DNA of 64,000 bases, from positions 6,138,001-6,202,000 of the forward strand of contig JALGAS010000003.1 in NCBI GenBank assembly GCA_023078685.1, read 5' to 3'. The notes beneath the pieces are model-generated. The model was given only the letters and a program-made list of their open reading frames with translations. It was not told the DNA's origin and did no database searches. The DNA is from Neopestalotiopsis rosae. Its lineage: Eukaryota > Ascomycota > Sordariomycetes > Amphisphaeriales > Sporocadaceae. The position numbers and the translations under genes were made by a program. This document shows, in pieces, positions 22,714-34,775 of the stretch. Positions within the stretch are counted from its first letter, which is position 1; each line of letters starts with the position of its first letter.

Positions 22714-23847
22714 TCAGAAACCTAATGCCTTCTCATACTCAGCCGCCGCCGCTCCTATCGGCACCACAATCGTGTACGATGCTCTCGAATCCTCTTCCGC
22801 AACCCCATTGACCAGATACAAAGGCGTCCTATCTTCATCAAAGAAGACCTTGGGCCTCTCCCTCCGATAATAGTCAATAGAGGTACCGTCGGTAAACTGC
22901 ACCGTGGTGTTATACGCCGCCTTTTCCCGAAAAGTCCAAGGACCCGTGTAGTTACGCGCAAATAGATGCACTCCCACATGCGGTCCCTTTTCGCCTCGCT
23001 CGGTAATGTCAATCATGTAGTGCGCTAGTATGTGAAAGAATCCGCGCTTGTCGCGCCATAGGAATGGGTCTTCGGTCCATCTCGGACTATAATTGGAAAC
23101 GTTCCAGGTGGGCGTGTAAACGAGCTCGTAGGGCGCAGTGTAGTTGTCTGCGCGGTAAATGAAGTTGTCTTCAAGTGCAAGTAAGATCTCGGATGTGTGG
23201 TTTATCGCGCTGTAGAGGGGCATGGCGGCCGGGTTCGTTTTGCCGGTAAAGAGGCGCTTGGGGGTGTCCCAATGTACGAGGTCTGTGGAGGTGGTGACTG
23301 ACACATTATTCAGGAGCGTTTCCGCTTGACATGTTGTTGGCAAGTTGACGTCGTCTCCTATGGGGTATAGAAGATACTTTTGGTCCGCCTCACTCCAGAA
23401 CCATGTTGGATTGTGGTGCCACGCTGGCAGGACATCTTGCGCCCAGATATAAGGTCCTGCAGGACCCGTGGTTGACGAGGCTCGGATGACGGTACTGAAC
23501 GGCTTCCAGCGGTTGAGGCCGCAGCCATGAGAAAACTGGGAAGCAATCATGTGGAAGTGCGTCTTATTGTTCCGATCTTGAGTGATTTCACCACACCAAG
23601 AAGAGTTGCCGGCACCAGTAACATTGTAGAAATCAGCGCCGACATAGTCTGTGTGGTTATAGCCTGATCCTCTTTTGGCAGGATAAAGGTCTAGCTCGCC
23701 GCAGTCTTCTGACTTCCATCCAGCATCGCATGCGCAACTGCCAGAATCACACACGCCATTGAGACTGCAGTCCTCATCGGTCGTACATGCTTTCACACAT
23801 GCTGAGACTAGGGCAACCACGGTCAAGCTGATTTGTAAGGCGTGCAT
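22714..23847 (-). CDS. Secreted EGF-like plus GH43-like beta-propeller protein
   Basis: A single exon of 377 aa. ATG at 23847 is preferred over an in-frame ATG at 23904 because it starts a clean signal peptide (MHALQISLTVVALVSACVKA). A short cysteine-rich EGF-like module follows (CTTDEDCSLNGVCDSGSC, ending DAGWKSEDCGE). The remaining roughly 310 residues have repeated strand patterns and WHHNPTWFWSEADQKYLLYP, WTEDPFLWRDKRGFFHIL and ERPKVFFDEDRTPLYLVNG, which resemble five-bladed propellers of the GH43-like superfamily. Many N-glycosylation sequons support secretion. I cannot assign catalytic acids with certainty, so activity, perhaps on plant or fungal polysaccharide, is inferred. The final GAAAAEYEKALGF tail is not a GPI signal. 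Confidence 0.8.
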   Translation of the reverse strand: MHALQISLTVVALVSACVKACTTDEDCSLNGVCDSGSCACDAGWKSEDCGELDLYPAKRGSGYNHTDYVGADFYNVTGAGNSSWCGEITQDRNNKTHFHMIASQFSHGCGLNRWKPFSTVIRASSTTGPAGPYIWAQDVLPAWHHNPTWFWSEADQKYLLYPIGDDVNLPTTCQAETLLNNVSVTTSTDLVHWDTPKRLFTGKTNPAAMPLYSAINHTSEILLALEDNFIYRADNYTAPYELVYTPTWNVSNYSPRWTEDPFLWRDKRGFFHILAHYMIDITERGEKGPHVGVHLFARNYTGPWTFREKAAYNTTVQFTDGTSIDYYRRERPKVFFDEDRTPLYLVNGVAEEDSRASYTIVVPIGAAAAEYEKALGF

Positions 23848-24826
23848 CTTGATTCGAAACACCAGTTCGGCTTTGCCATCAATGTGGCATGTGGAAATAT
23901 TCATCTGATGGAAGGTAGTCTACAGCGCTGCCTCTTTGTTATATCAAAATCAGTCGAAACTGTTACTATTCTAGGCGCGCTCGGTATTATTCCGATCAGT
24001 TGGCCTTATTCGGTGTTCCACCGAAGTAGGGTACATCCGTCCTAAAACGCACGCCGAATCCAACGCATTGCCGGTGCACCACTCAACGAGTTGTTGATAT
24101 GTCGTCATTGTTTGCACTTCCCATTGGATCTTCGATTCGCCTCTGTCGGAGAAATTACTCATTCTTGGCAATTTAGAGGCTTTTCGGTCCATCAAACCAC
24201 GAAGATGGATGGCGGCAGAAGAAACACAATAAATTTCGCGTGGCATGGCGATGGCACCGACACCAATATAGTAGATGCCCCTGTGGAGTGCACACATTTT
24301 GAGCTAACATCGGCTCTTACAGGTACACGAAGGGAAATGGTTTTGGCTCGAGGCGTTTGATCCACAAATGAGAAAACGGGGTTTATGGCATAATTGATGC
24401 CTTTCGGTTTGTCTCCATGAGATATTACGATTTCATTTCTGGCAATCTCCCAATTTAGATGGAGAGATTCTGAATGTTTATTCATACGATTACCTCTGTA
24501 AACAGATACTAACTTGGCCCCGGAACGTGGTGATGAGCACTACAGGGAAGATATTGGCCACTAACGAACCCTGCTTTAGCGGGCGCTGATAGACGGCTAG
24601 CACCTCGGTGTTGCTGCCATACACTCTAACCTTGAGAACTTACATCTTTGCATATATGGAGGTAAGAAAAAAGCCATTAAGAGATGAACCCAACAGATAT
24701 ACTAAGGTAGCGATATCCTCAAGAAGGGAAGAATAATCCAAGAGAAGAAAAAATATGATGCTTCAATATTTCTTTTATTCTTTCAAAGAGGAGGTATTAT
24801 AGGAATAGAGTATACGGAGACTTTTG
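23848..24826. other. Intergenic region
   Basis: This 979-bp stretch holds the promoter of the EGF/GH43-like gene and the 3' side of the P450 gene. The open frames present lack family motifs and appear spurious. Confidence 0.45.
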
Positions 24827-26472
24827 CTAATTTAGTTGGACCCAACACTGTTCAGCTTTCGGAGTAATCAAGAAATGATTGACCATATTCATGGATTCTG
24901 GTGTCGTCTGGGGTGCTAGACGGGAGCCCTTTAACGTCCGGAAGTATAGTGCAGTGCCGTGGCGCAATTCCATTCGCGCCAGGTGAATCCCCAGGCATGC
25001 CCGAGTCCCAGCACCAAATGGGTTAAAAGCGAGCTTGTTCCCTTGGAAATTTCCCTTTTCTTCAATGAACCTTTCTGGCATGAATCTGCACGATTGAGAG
25101 TCAGTTCCAAGGTCAACTTTCAATTCTTCTCGGGCCACTTGCCTTTCTGGCGAGTTGTAGATCATCGGGTCACGATGTAGGCTAAATGCCTGGGTACTGA
25201 CAGTGATGCCTTCTGGAATATAGTATCCGCCCAGCGTTGCGCCACCCTTTGGTACAGTTCGCGGGAGAGCTCCAGGTGCGGCACCGTACAGTCTCAGGGC
25301 CTCTTCAATGACAGCAGACAGATACGGGAGCTTCTTGAGATCGTCGTCGGTATAATCGTCTGCAAGTGCCCCGACCTCGGCTTCCAACTTGGCCTGGACC
25401 GCGCGATGGGACAAGACTGCCCAAATGATATAGGTGAGCGTCACCGCCGTCGTTCCAGAGCCAGCTACAATAAAGCCAGCCGCTTCAAACGCGACCTGGT
25501 AATCTGTCAAGGTGGCATCCTCCTTTTCATTCTCGTTGACGATTCTGGAGAACATGTTGGCCCCCTTGATGCCCGAGTAACGGACTCGGCGCATCGTATC
25601 CTCGGCAAACTTCTGCACGTCATCGTCGGCATTAACGAAGTCTTGTATAGCTCGATTGGGAATACAACGAAGCAGCTTTGCTAACGCCGGAAGCTCGCTG
25701 TTTACGGCGCCAAACTTCGTTGCATTCTCTATGGTCTGCATTTCTGATGTTTTCTGATTTTCAATATCAGTACTTGGCACGTCCGTTGGGCCGAGAACCG
25801 GAAGTTCCAGCTTACCTCTCCCTGGTCCAACATTCCAAAAGGCTCTCCGAATGCAAGATGGGAAATCACATCTGCAGTCATGAGCGTCCACCACTTGAAG
25901 ACGTCGGTCTGGCCATCTCGAGACAATTGGTCTTTCATCTTGTTCACCGTTACCGAAATCTTGTCAACGATAACGGCGTCCCAGTTTTGCATGATGGCCG
26001 AGTTGCTGAAGAGAGGAGCAAGCAATCTTCGCCGCTGGGCATGGTCATGGGGGTCTCTCATGGAGAAGACGTCTGCACTGTCTCCCGCCCGAAATGAGGA
26101 GTACCATGAGCTCTTGAGATAACCGCTACCGATGCGATGGATCTCCTGAAAAGCTGCGGGATCTGCAATAGCGATCTCTTCTGGTGAGATGCGGACAATC
26201 GGGCCGTACTTTTGATGCATCTCATGCACATAATGTATTCTTCGGCCCAAGACCACGTGCTTCTTCAACCAGAGATGGGTAAATCGTGCATAGAATGGAC
26301 CGGGCATACGACGCAAGGGTGTTCGGTAGGCTCGCCATAACAACTTGAGCAACAATTAGTTAAAAGTCACCACGACATGGATGTATGTGAGAGTATTCAC
26401 CTGAAGTAGCAGGGCAACCAGCGCTACGCCTGTCGCTTGGAGAAGAAGCCCATGGCTAGTAATTGAATCCAT
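24827..26472 (-). CDS. Cytochrome P450 monooxygenase
   Basis: Four exons are proposed: 26472..26401, 26343..25816, 25753..25143 and 25085..24827 (489 aa). An N-terminal membrane anchor (ATGVALVALLLQLLW) precedes the proline hinge RRMPGP. Key motifs are the I-helix AGSGTT (297-302), EALR as ExxR (351-354), PERFMPERFIEE, and the haem loop FGAGTRACLG with Cys at about 434. The last intron, 25142..25086, has a GCAAGT donor, a CTGAC branch and a GCAG acceptor. It is 57 bp with no stop, so it can be read through. Removing it restores the canonical NSPERFMPERF block. The protein should be ER-bound and need a P450 reductase. It lies near SDR and BVMO genes, which hints at joint metabolism. The substrate is unknown. 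Confidence 0.93.
25086..25142 (-). other. Probable GC-AG intron in the P450 gene
   Basis: The donor GCAAGT follows AAG, the branch-like ACTGACT lies about 13 nt before the GCAG acceptor, and splicing joins SPER to FMPERF in frame. Retention would add 19 residues without a stop. Confidence 0.78.
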
Positions 26473-27126
26473 GTTGTACCTTAATGGCTTGGGAATATAG
26501 GCAAAAAAATACTTCCAGTTACAAAGGATAAGTAAGCGTGCTAACCCGAAAATTGACAGAGCCGTACCTGAAAATATGCAGATTTATATAACACACGAGC
26601 TCGGGAGTTCGCAATCTTCGGGCAGCGGCCACGGAGTGCTGTGTCACTTAGGGGGCCACCATCGCTACCCCACAATCCGTTTATAGTGTGTATGCCCGTT
26701 CCTATTCGACGTAACAAAGACTTGGATATGAATCTAAAGTGATTGGTATGTTGCTCAAACTTCACGCGCCGCTGACTCAGCGGGCATGAATGTCCTTGAA
26801 CAGCCCGTTGGGGCTGGGCATGTTTTGCTCCAGTATTCACTATGAATAGCGGTGCAGATCTGCGTCTCTAGCGTCCACCCGCTCCCGACAGGGCTTGCAG
26901 CTTGAACAATGCGGGGTGCAGCGCAACCATACAAGGGAGACTATAGGGCATAAAGTCCCGATAACATGAGCCGATGGTCATGCTGTACTGCCTCGGGTCC
27001 GATCATTGCGAGTCCGGACAGTCGAGGCTCTGATCGTGGATTTCATATAATATCAAGATCACTTATAGCCGAATCAGCCGTCTCATAATTGTCATTGTTT
27101 TGAAAATCCACGATATATTGCGTCGA
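26473..27126. other. P450 promoter and SDR 3' region
   Basis: Both flanking genes read leftwards. The 654-bp gap holds the P450 promoter and the SDR 3' end, with no supported gene. Confidence 0.45.
26583..26590 (-). promoter_or_regulatory. TATA-like box of the P450 gene
   Basis: TATATAAA on the minus strand lies about 110 bp before the P450 ATG at 26472, a plausible core-promoter distance. Confidence 0.45.
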
Positions 27127-28109
27127 TTACTGTGCTGTGAAACCTCCGTCGACCGGTAAGCAAACACCGGTGATCCAAGCTGCTTCCGAGCTGGCCAGAA
27201 AGATGGCCGCACCCACAATATCTTCAGGTTTGCCAACCCCGCCAAATGGATGCCGAGCTGCGATTCCCTTAGCATCGTCCAGATAGGTTATTGTCTCGGA
27301 AAAGATGGCAGTTTGCGTGTCTGTTTTTATCCTCGTCAGCATCGAATTGCACAGGCGAAAGGTCTTTCTGCTTACATCCAGGACAGATTGCATTACAGTG
27401 AATCTTGTCCTCTGCATAGTCCATAGCCACTTGTCTGGTCAGGTTCGACACTGCAGCCTTAGACGCTGCGTATGATACTGGAAAATGTCAGTCATGGGTA
27501 TCTTCATTTGCAGTGTTCACAAAGAAGCTTACCATTGTGGCGACCACCAACAAGCCCAAAGATGGAGGACATGTTGATGATCCAACCTCGATGTCCATCG
27601 ACCGCATCTTGCTGCAGCATCTGTGCGATGACGAACTTGGAGCAGTGGAAGACGGACTTGACATTCACTGCCATGGTAGTATCCCAAGTACTCTCTGGTG
27701 TTTCATGGAGCTTCAGCGGGGCGCGCCCGGCCTCCAAGGAGATTCCTGCATTGTTGACGAGTCTTGAAAATTTAGAGTCAGTCAAGGATCGAATGGTGCA
27801 TAGGCTATCAAGGTCCTCTCACATATCGATCTGTCCAAAATTCGACACTGCTTGCTCTACCATGGCTTGCACATCTGCCGCAGAGCTAACGTCTACGCGA
27901 ACAAACAGTGCCCGCCCGCCGTCCTTGGTAATCACTTCATCGGTGCACGGCAGGGATGCATGCGGCTCCGGGCCTGCCGACCGGGCTTCTCGCTTCAGGT
28001 CCGCGCAGACGACGGCAGCTCCCTCGCGGGCATACGCCAAAGCGATCGCCCTCCCTATGCCGGAAGAGGCTCCGGTGACAATGGCCACCTTGTCTTGGAG
28101 TCGGCCCAT
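27127..28109 (-). CDS. Short-chain dehydrogenase/reductase (classical SDR)
   Basis: Exons 28109..27823, 27762..27533, 27477..27376 and 27320..27127 give 270 aa. Classical SDR motifs are complete after splicing: TGASSGIG for cofactor (12-19), NNAG (99-102), a Ser in NMSSIFG, Tyr175 and Lys179 in SYAASK, the segment ICPGYTQTAI, and the C-terminal [16 protein letters not shown] in VCADLK after the second strand suggests NAD(H) rather than NADP(H). The fold is a cytosolic oxidoreductase of the glucose-dehydrogenase/3-oxoacyl-reductase type. All four splice joins restore the family consensus. It lies next to a P450 and may extend the oxidative gene group upstream of it. The substrate is unknown. 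Confidence 0.94.
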
Positions 28110-28878
28110 GGTGAAACCTGATTTTTGCTACAGAAAGGAAGCGACTTTCTTTTCGGAAAGACGAAGAAAGAATTCTTTGATGATGTGAGCAAGTCTGAGA
28201 ATCGTTCTCCGCACGATTGCTTTGAATTTAATGGCATCAAAGTATTGCCAGCAAAGGCCTCTGAGATGGACTATTGGGGTACCTCCGGTCATTAGTGGAG
28301 AGTACTCACTAACAAACATTATTTAGTGGATTACCCATTACGGCAACCAGTCGGCAGACTTGCCAGATTGGCATAGTATAGATTGACAAATGCGGAGAAA
28401 TATGAAAACTGTGAGCTGGATCGTCTAACCCGCGAGTGACTAATACTGGAAAAGCCAGTCATGGTTCAAGTTGGCATGCTCATTATTGCGGGTAAATTAT
28501 ACTCCCCAGTCTGTCCCACGTCAGATCTTGTAGTTTTCTATGATCACATGTGGAAGTCTATGGGTCGCGGACAAGTCACTCAGTCCCAATGACGATTTTC
28601 TCAGCACTGATGTGCTATCGCTCAACTGTTCATCTCAACGGCAACGTCTTCAGCACTGCTGTGCTTTCGTTCAACTTTTTTCTTGTACGAGGTTCTGGGG
28701 AAAGGTGTAGATCTACACTAGTGAGACTTATTTACAGCGTTTGAGAGCATTTTGAGAGCTAGGGTAGTAACTGGTGGCCATGGATGTGAAATTTACACCG
28801 CGAGAAAAGAGCCCTCAAGACTTATTGTACTGTAAGACGAAACAGCACCTTCGTAGACCTCTACAAGTACCTTGCCCC
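28110..28878. other. SDR promoter and GH35 3' region
   Basis: This 769-bp gap holds the promoter of the SDR gene (minus strand, left) and the 3' side of the GH35 gene. No gene is supported. Confidence 0.45.
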
Positions 28879-31800
28879 TTAGTAATAGATATCACGGTCA
28901 TCAGACCAGCCTGGACGAAGGTACGACCCATCGAATCTGGTGTCCAAAGAGGACCGCGCAATGCTGGTGATCTCCCAAGTAACATCCAAAGATGCACCCT
29001 CGTCATCCTGTGCCCACAAGGCAATTGCAATTGTGTTTCGGCCCCTGTAGTCTAGAATACCGGGAGGCACCGGGAACCTCGATGTGCTGCCAACATATGG
29101 CATGTAGCGGCCGTATTGATACCCGTTCACATACAGAAGCGCCCTTGCCGTTTCCGTTGTGCTGTTGGTCGAGAGGGTAAAGACAATCGATGCATCGTGC
29201 CCCTCGGGAACATCTAGGTCTACAAAGGTGCGGTAGAACTGGATGGTGGGCTCTGTCACACCCTCGGCCGGGCTTCCAGTCGACCAAGCTCCATCGTCAA
29301 AGCCTGGCAGGTGCCAACCGAGGCGCTCGGCAACTAATCCGCCTTCATTGTATGGGCCGCGAACTGTGTCAACGGTCGTGTTCGTCGGGGCTCCGACAGT
29401 GCCTGCCAGCTTCCATTGGATGTCTTCGCTGGTGTCGTTCAGGGAAGCGCTCAGAATGCCGCGCGGAGTTGTCGCACGGCTCGACTCGTCATGACCGGTG
29501 TTGTCTTGTACAAGCAGAATGATGTTCTCGCCATCGCTCTCCACAATCGCATCCTTAAACGAGACCGTCAGAGACGAACTGGCATCTTCCGAGTCCCCGG
29601 CATAGGATCCGACTTGCTGTCCATTCAAGTAGGCAGAGAACGCGAAGCCCCGACCGCCTTGAACTTCGAATACGCCGCCCGTTGCCGAGCCATTAAAGGT
29701 ACCGCGCCACAGGCTGAAGCCATGATGGGGCCCGTACAGATCGACATAAAGGCCCTTGTCGGCAGACACCCAGGCCTCACTGGTCGCCGAGTAGTTCACA
29801 AAGCGCTCCGGGAGTGCATCGTGGGTTTTCCAGTCGCCAAGTGGAGGCAGCTCATAGCTCTCGGGACCGCTTACAGTAACTTTCAAAGAGCCATAGCTTG
29901 ATCTAGTAAAGGACGTCGACTTTCCGTTCCACCACAACTTGTTGACAGAGCTGGGCGCGAAAATCTCCACCTCGGTTGTGGTGTTGGTATCTCCGTGTAC
30001 ATGAAGCCCATTGGTATCATCAATGCCGGCTTCGCGGATCAAATAGGGTCCTTGTACGATGACTGATGTTCGTCAGTAAATGTACGTATCGTGTGCTGTC
30101 GCCTAATAGGGGATCACTTACTGGTTTGATCCACTGGAGCTGAAGGATCATTAGTCAAGACCGGAAGGAAAGTCTTCCAAGCCGCAAACCGATCAAGAAG
30201 CAGGACGCGAACATCTCCGACTCTCAAGAGACTAGTGCCCTCCCCTTGCGTAAAGGTCGTGATTACTCCATCTGCAGTCTGGTTGAACAATACATTGGAA
30301 CATTCATTGCAATTGAGTGTTTCGCCATCTTCGGCATCTTTTAGCAAGAACTCTCCACTCTCTCCAGCTGGCAACCATAGGATCAGGACCGGCGTATCGT
30401 TAATGACCACGTAACTGAATACTTCAGCAGTGGAATAAATCAACTGCTGATCTGCAAAGGTAAAGTCGGTGACGACGATCTTGGCAATGTGTCCCGACAG
30501 TGGGAGGCCGCTAATCAATTGAGGGATTACGAGGCTGCCAATAGACGTGGTGACGTTCATGTGAAACTCTTCAGCCGAGTCTTCCGTCGACGTCGCGTGC
30601 CGCACAACGTAGAAGGCAGCGCCCGTATCAGGGTTGCGGAGCTCCGTGGCGCTCACCGCGTCATTGTCGGCCACGACATCAGTCTCGTTGTTCCTGTCGA
30701 CCTTGGCGAGGTCCTGGGCAACTCGAGTAAAGAGCGCGAGGCTCTTGGTTTCATACCACGAGTCCCGCAGCGTGCGGTCTTCCGCGATGGGCGCCGAGTA
30801 GTCATAGCTAGACCCGATGAACGGCACGCCAATCCAGCCCCAATTGGTACCGCCGGCAAACATGTACATGATCTGCGCCGAGATCTTCTGGTCGATGTTG
30901 TGTCGGTAATAGACGTTGCGAAAGTCGGGGCCGACCGATTCTTCGCAGCTTTCGGCGCCCAGCGAAACAACTCGCCCGCCTTGAAACTCGGGCATTAGAC
31001 CTGGCTGATTGGGTGCGACTGACTGAAAGTAATCGTAGTATTCCAAGAGAGTGAATTCATCATTGGCCGAGCTGCAGTCGTCGGGATTACACGACCAGCA
31101 AAGTGGCTGTGACGTTCATTAGCGTGAGGTTATTCATGCTTGTAAATACGTGATAGTAACGTACGTAAGAGTCCAGGCCCCAGACGTTAACGTCGCCACC
31201 GGCTCCGACCGTGTCAAAGTCCTTGGACCAGTCAGGATAGTGTCCCGGAGCATTGTGCGTCGTTGGCACTTCAACACCTTGCGCTCGGATCAAGGCCTCG
31301 AGGTTCTCCATGTACCCTATACCGGGCCCATTGAGCGTCAGGGTCGTGTGGTCCTTGTACTGCGAAGGAAACTCATTGTCAACCTGAATGGAGATTACGG
31401 TCCCGTTCTTATGAATCTGGTGGTCGCGGATGATGTCGGTGACCGCCTTCATGTAGTCTTGCCAGGCGGCCGTGTAGCGCGTGTCATTCGTGCGCAGAGT
31501 TCCGTACGCGCCGGTCGTGACCCAGATCGGAAAGCCGCCACCGCTCAATTCCGCGTTGCTATAGGGCCCGGGCCGTGCCATGACATAGAGACCAGCGTCT
31601 TCTGCGTATCCAAGAAGCCTCCCATAGTCGCGAAAGGCGGTAGAAAAGTCCACCTCGGAAGGAAAGTTCTCATGCATTCCCCACATTCCATAGAAGGAAA
31701 AGGTATTCATTCCGCTGGCCTTGAATTTTTGGATAATGTCTTGCCATATTTCAGGAACTGGCCAGCGAAAGGGGTGCATCTCGCCGCCAAAGAGATATTT

Positions 31801-31953
31801 GCGCTCGCCATCGATGATGAAGCTGTAATGATCCCATTGCACAACGTCCGTATAACCAGAGTCGCTAATTGGCCACGAATCATCGGCTGCTTTGGCTGGT
31901 TGCAGCTGCAAGAAGGCGACCAGCGAGGCCAGAACTGTCGAGGGACCAAACAT
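28879..31953 (-). CDS. Secreted GH35 beta-galactosidase
   Basis: Exons 31953..31165, 31106..30122 and 30062..28879 give 985 aa, close to secreted fungal LacA-type enzymes. A signal peptide covers about residues 1-22 (MFGPSTVLASLVAFLQLQPAKA). The TIM-barrel domain carries the acid/base Glu in QVDNEF (E194) and the nucleophile Glu in GLMPEFQGG (E303); FGGEMHPFRW and MARPGPYSNAE are family blocks. The long C-terminal half has the beta-sandwich domains typical of GH35, with jelly-roll sequence such as GFSLWRGTFNG and WHLPGFDDGAW. Many NxS/T sequons indicate glycosylation. It would release terminal beta-galactose from lactose, xyloglucan, galactan or pectin side chains. A TATA-like box lies about 80 bp upstream. 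The splice joins are GTACGT and GTAAGT introns of 58-59 bp. Confidence 0.96.
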
Positions 31954-33175
31954 GTTGACTCAAGTGACGGGCATGCCAATATGAGCTGAGCACGTCATCC
32001 GAACTTGTTTACATCCAGAGTCATCCTCATATATATAGTGGACATATAATTCATGGTTAAAGACTCGGCTCAAAGGATGCATGTTGATTGATTTCGTGAT
32101 CATTTGTTACGATTCCTATAGCTTCTCTCACTTGTCGAGTCTTGGCGCGGGGACAGCCGAAAGATCATGCACTGCATTCTCCCAGAGAGCAATCACAATT
32201 GGCGTGCTCCTACTTCGGCACATTTCGAGGCGGTGGAAAAATAGGACGAACACACTTTGCTACCAGCCCATCGATCCAGAGGAGATCAGAAAGTCTTACG
32301 GAAAATTAAATCAAGGAATAGACACATCTATATTTGTATATAAGTGGACTATTACGGCCATTGTTGACATGTGTTGCATATGCATTGCTGCTTCGTCGCA
32401 ATTGAACGGCGAGATTGAAGCGAACCTATCAAGACCACCAATAAAGTGTAGACCTTGCGACAAGCGTTGGCATATACAAGGAGGTTCAGTCGTGGTATAA
32501 GCAGATTCTTTTCCGCGTTGAATTTGCCAAAGACCGTCTGTGTTGAATAGAATCTGATTGTTACATTAAAACATTTACTAAAGACTTACAGCAGCGGTGG
32601 TTTTTCCCTCCATTTCCAATCTGTTCAAGTACATAGCTATAGCATAGCCCCATCATTGAAGTGCGCACACTACAAGGAGTGACCAAACGAGCCGTTCGTT
32701 CTCGAGACCACGATAAGATCTGGAAAGGCCAATAAATCAATCATGCCAATTGCGATTCTCAAGTAGAGTAATTAAGTATATACTTATCTAACAAGCAGAT
32801 TCGAGGTCATTGACTTTCATATCTATACTTCATATTGTCACAATATACTCGACTCCATCAAGTAGGCACCGCCACGGTGCCACAAGCCACAAGGTAAACC
32901 CACTTTCTCGGGGCGAGAAGTGGGCTTGGCCAAGGTCAGCGATGAAAAAGAGATCATAGTGGATACATGACTCGACAAGACTCCGCACAACGAAAGGGCG
33001 TGTCACCACCGAAGACCGGGTATTAGTCAAAAACTCCCGGATCTATCTTTTGCCAATAGATCTTGTCTTATTAGTAGTATTTGCATCTCGGAAAATCACC
33101 ACTGCTGATTCGAATCTCTGTATATTGCCTTTCACTTCTTTTCACAGTAAAAGCAATTGAAGCTTTATCGACACA
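31954..33175. other. 1.2-kb divergent intergenic region
   Basis: This separates the GH35 (minus) and PLP-enzyme (plus) starts. It contains the GH35 TATA-like box near 32030. Open frames here (for example 32081-32500) lack family features. No gene is supported. Confidence 0.5.
32030..32037 (-). promoter_or_regulatory. TATA-like box of the GH35 gene
   Basis: An alternating TATATATA run on the minus strand lies 77-84 bp before the GH35 ATG at 31953. Confidence 0.45.
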
Positions 33176-34534
33176 ATGGGCAACGGTCAACCAGATCTCG
33201 TCAAGGGCATGGCGCATCAAGACCCAACGGTATCGAGCACCAATGCTATCAGTCTCAAGTCGCCGGCCACCCGACTTCAGAATCTCTCGCTCTCGGCTCA
33301 GACAGTTCACGCCGATGACTTTCTCAACTCGTCCCACCAGGCCGTTGCGCCGCCCATGCATGTAGCCACGACGTTTCGGTATAACAGTGATCCGGACAAG
33401 CTCCAGGCTCATCACAATGAGAATGTTTGTTACTTCTCCATTTTGCAAATATGATTCATGCGGCTTCAAGTGGCTAACAAAAGTGACGTCAAGCCAAACA
33501 ACCCCTTGGATTCTCATGTCTACTCCCGCATCAGTAACCCCAACACCACACGGCTCGAGGCCATCCTGACCTCGATCCTGCGCGGACCCACTCTGACCTA
33601 TAGCTCCGGCCTCGCGGCATTCCACGCCATGCTCGTCAATCTGAACCCAAAACGCATCGCCATTGGTGACGGTTACCATGGATGCCACGGCGTCATCAAG
33701 CTGCTCACCAAGCTCACGGGTCTGCAGATGTTGGACCTAGACTGCCCGGACACGGAGTTGGGACCGGGCGACGTGATCCACGTTGAGACACCCCTCAACC
33801 CGGTGGGCAAGGTGCGCAACCTTGAGTTCTACCGCAAGAAGGCCGACCGTACGGGGGCTTGGCTGACCATTGACGCCACGTTTGCACCACCGCCACTGCT
33901 GGACCCGTTTCTATGGGGCGCCGACGTGGTCATGCACTCGGGCACCAAGTACTTTGGTGGCCATAGCGATATGCTGTGCGGCACGCTGTCGCTCGCGCCC
34001 AAGCACAGTGATCGACTCCAGGAACTCAACGATGAGAGACTCGTGATCGGAGGAGTCCTCGGCAGCCTCGAGGGCTGGCTGGGCGTGAGGAGCTTGAGAA
34101 CGCTGGAGATCCGGGTCAAGAAGCAAAGCCACGATGCAGAGAAACTGGTTCAATGGCTTTCCTCTGAGCTGGCAAAGGAGGGAAGTGCCGTGAGCAAGGT
34201 CGTCGGTGAAGTTCACCATGCCAGCCTGCAAAAGGATGCATTGGAAGGCGAGGATCCATGGCTCAAGAGGCAGATGCCGAATGGATTTGGACCCGTGTTT
34301 GCCTTCACGACTCGAGATGAGCGCTCTGCCAGGGTTCTCCCCAGCAAGCTGCATCTCTTCCACCATGCGACCAGTCTGGGCGGCGTCGAGAGCCTAATCG
34401 AGTGGAGGTCCATGTCGGACGACATGTGCGACAAGCGTTTGTTGCGGGTAAGTGTCGGTATCGAAGGTTGGGAGGACCTCAAGGCAGACTTGTCGCAAGC
34501 ATTCGAGGCTTTGATCGAAGAGCAAATTGCATAG
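33176..34534 (+). CDS. Cys/Met-metabolism PLP-dependent enzyme (cystathionine lyase/synthase-like)
   Basis: Two exons are proposed, 33176..33428 and 33471..34534 (439 aa). The body is clear: HVATTFRYNSDPD, DSHVYSRISNPNTTRLEA, the PLP-binding lysine in MHSGTKYFGGHSD (about K244), and a C-terminal SLGGVESLIEWRS block. These identify the cystathionine gamma-synthase/beta- or gamma-lyase family, which handles sulfur amino acids in the cytosol using PLP. The frame breaks between the two coding blocks. The only in-frame repair I found is a 42-bp intron with a weak GTTACT donor and AAG acceptor, shorter than its neighbours. A frameshift in the genome or assembly is the alternative. The exact reaction cannot be told from sequence. 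Confidence 0.85.
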
Positions 34535-34775
34535 TGTCTGCGAACATGCCGGGTCTAGATGATTTGTTCGTTATTTGTCATTAGATATGTTGATACACTG
34601 AATGTGATATCCAGTCCACTGTCAGTCAACATTGGAAGACAGCAAATGGTGCTGCCCTCGCTCCGCGATCCGTTCCCACCTGTCGTACGCTGCATAGCTT
34701 TAATTCCTCCGTATATACTCGTCCAGTCTTGTCTATGTGAACGTTGTTCCCGTTTATTCCCAATTGATGCCTTCA

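Noticed and set aside
29416..29901. Frame antisense to the GH35 C-terminal half
   Set aside because: Sense-strand GH35 coding explains the composition; the antisense product has no recognisable features.
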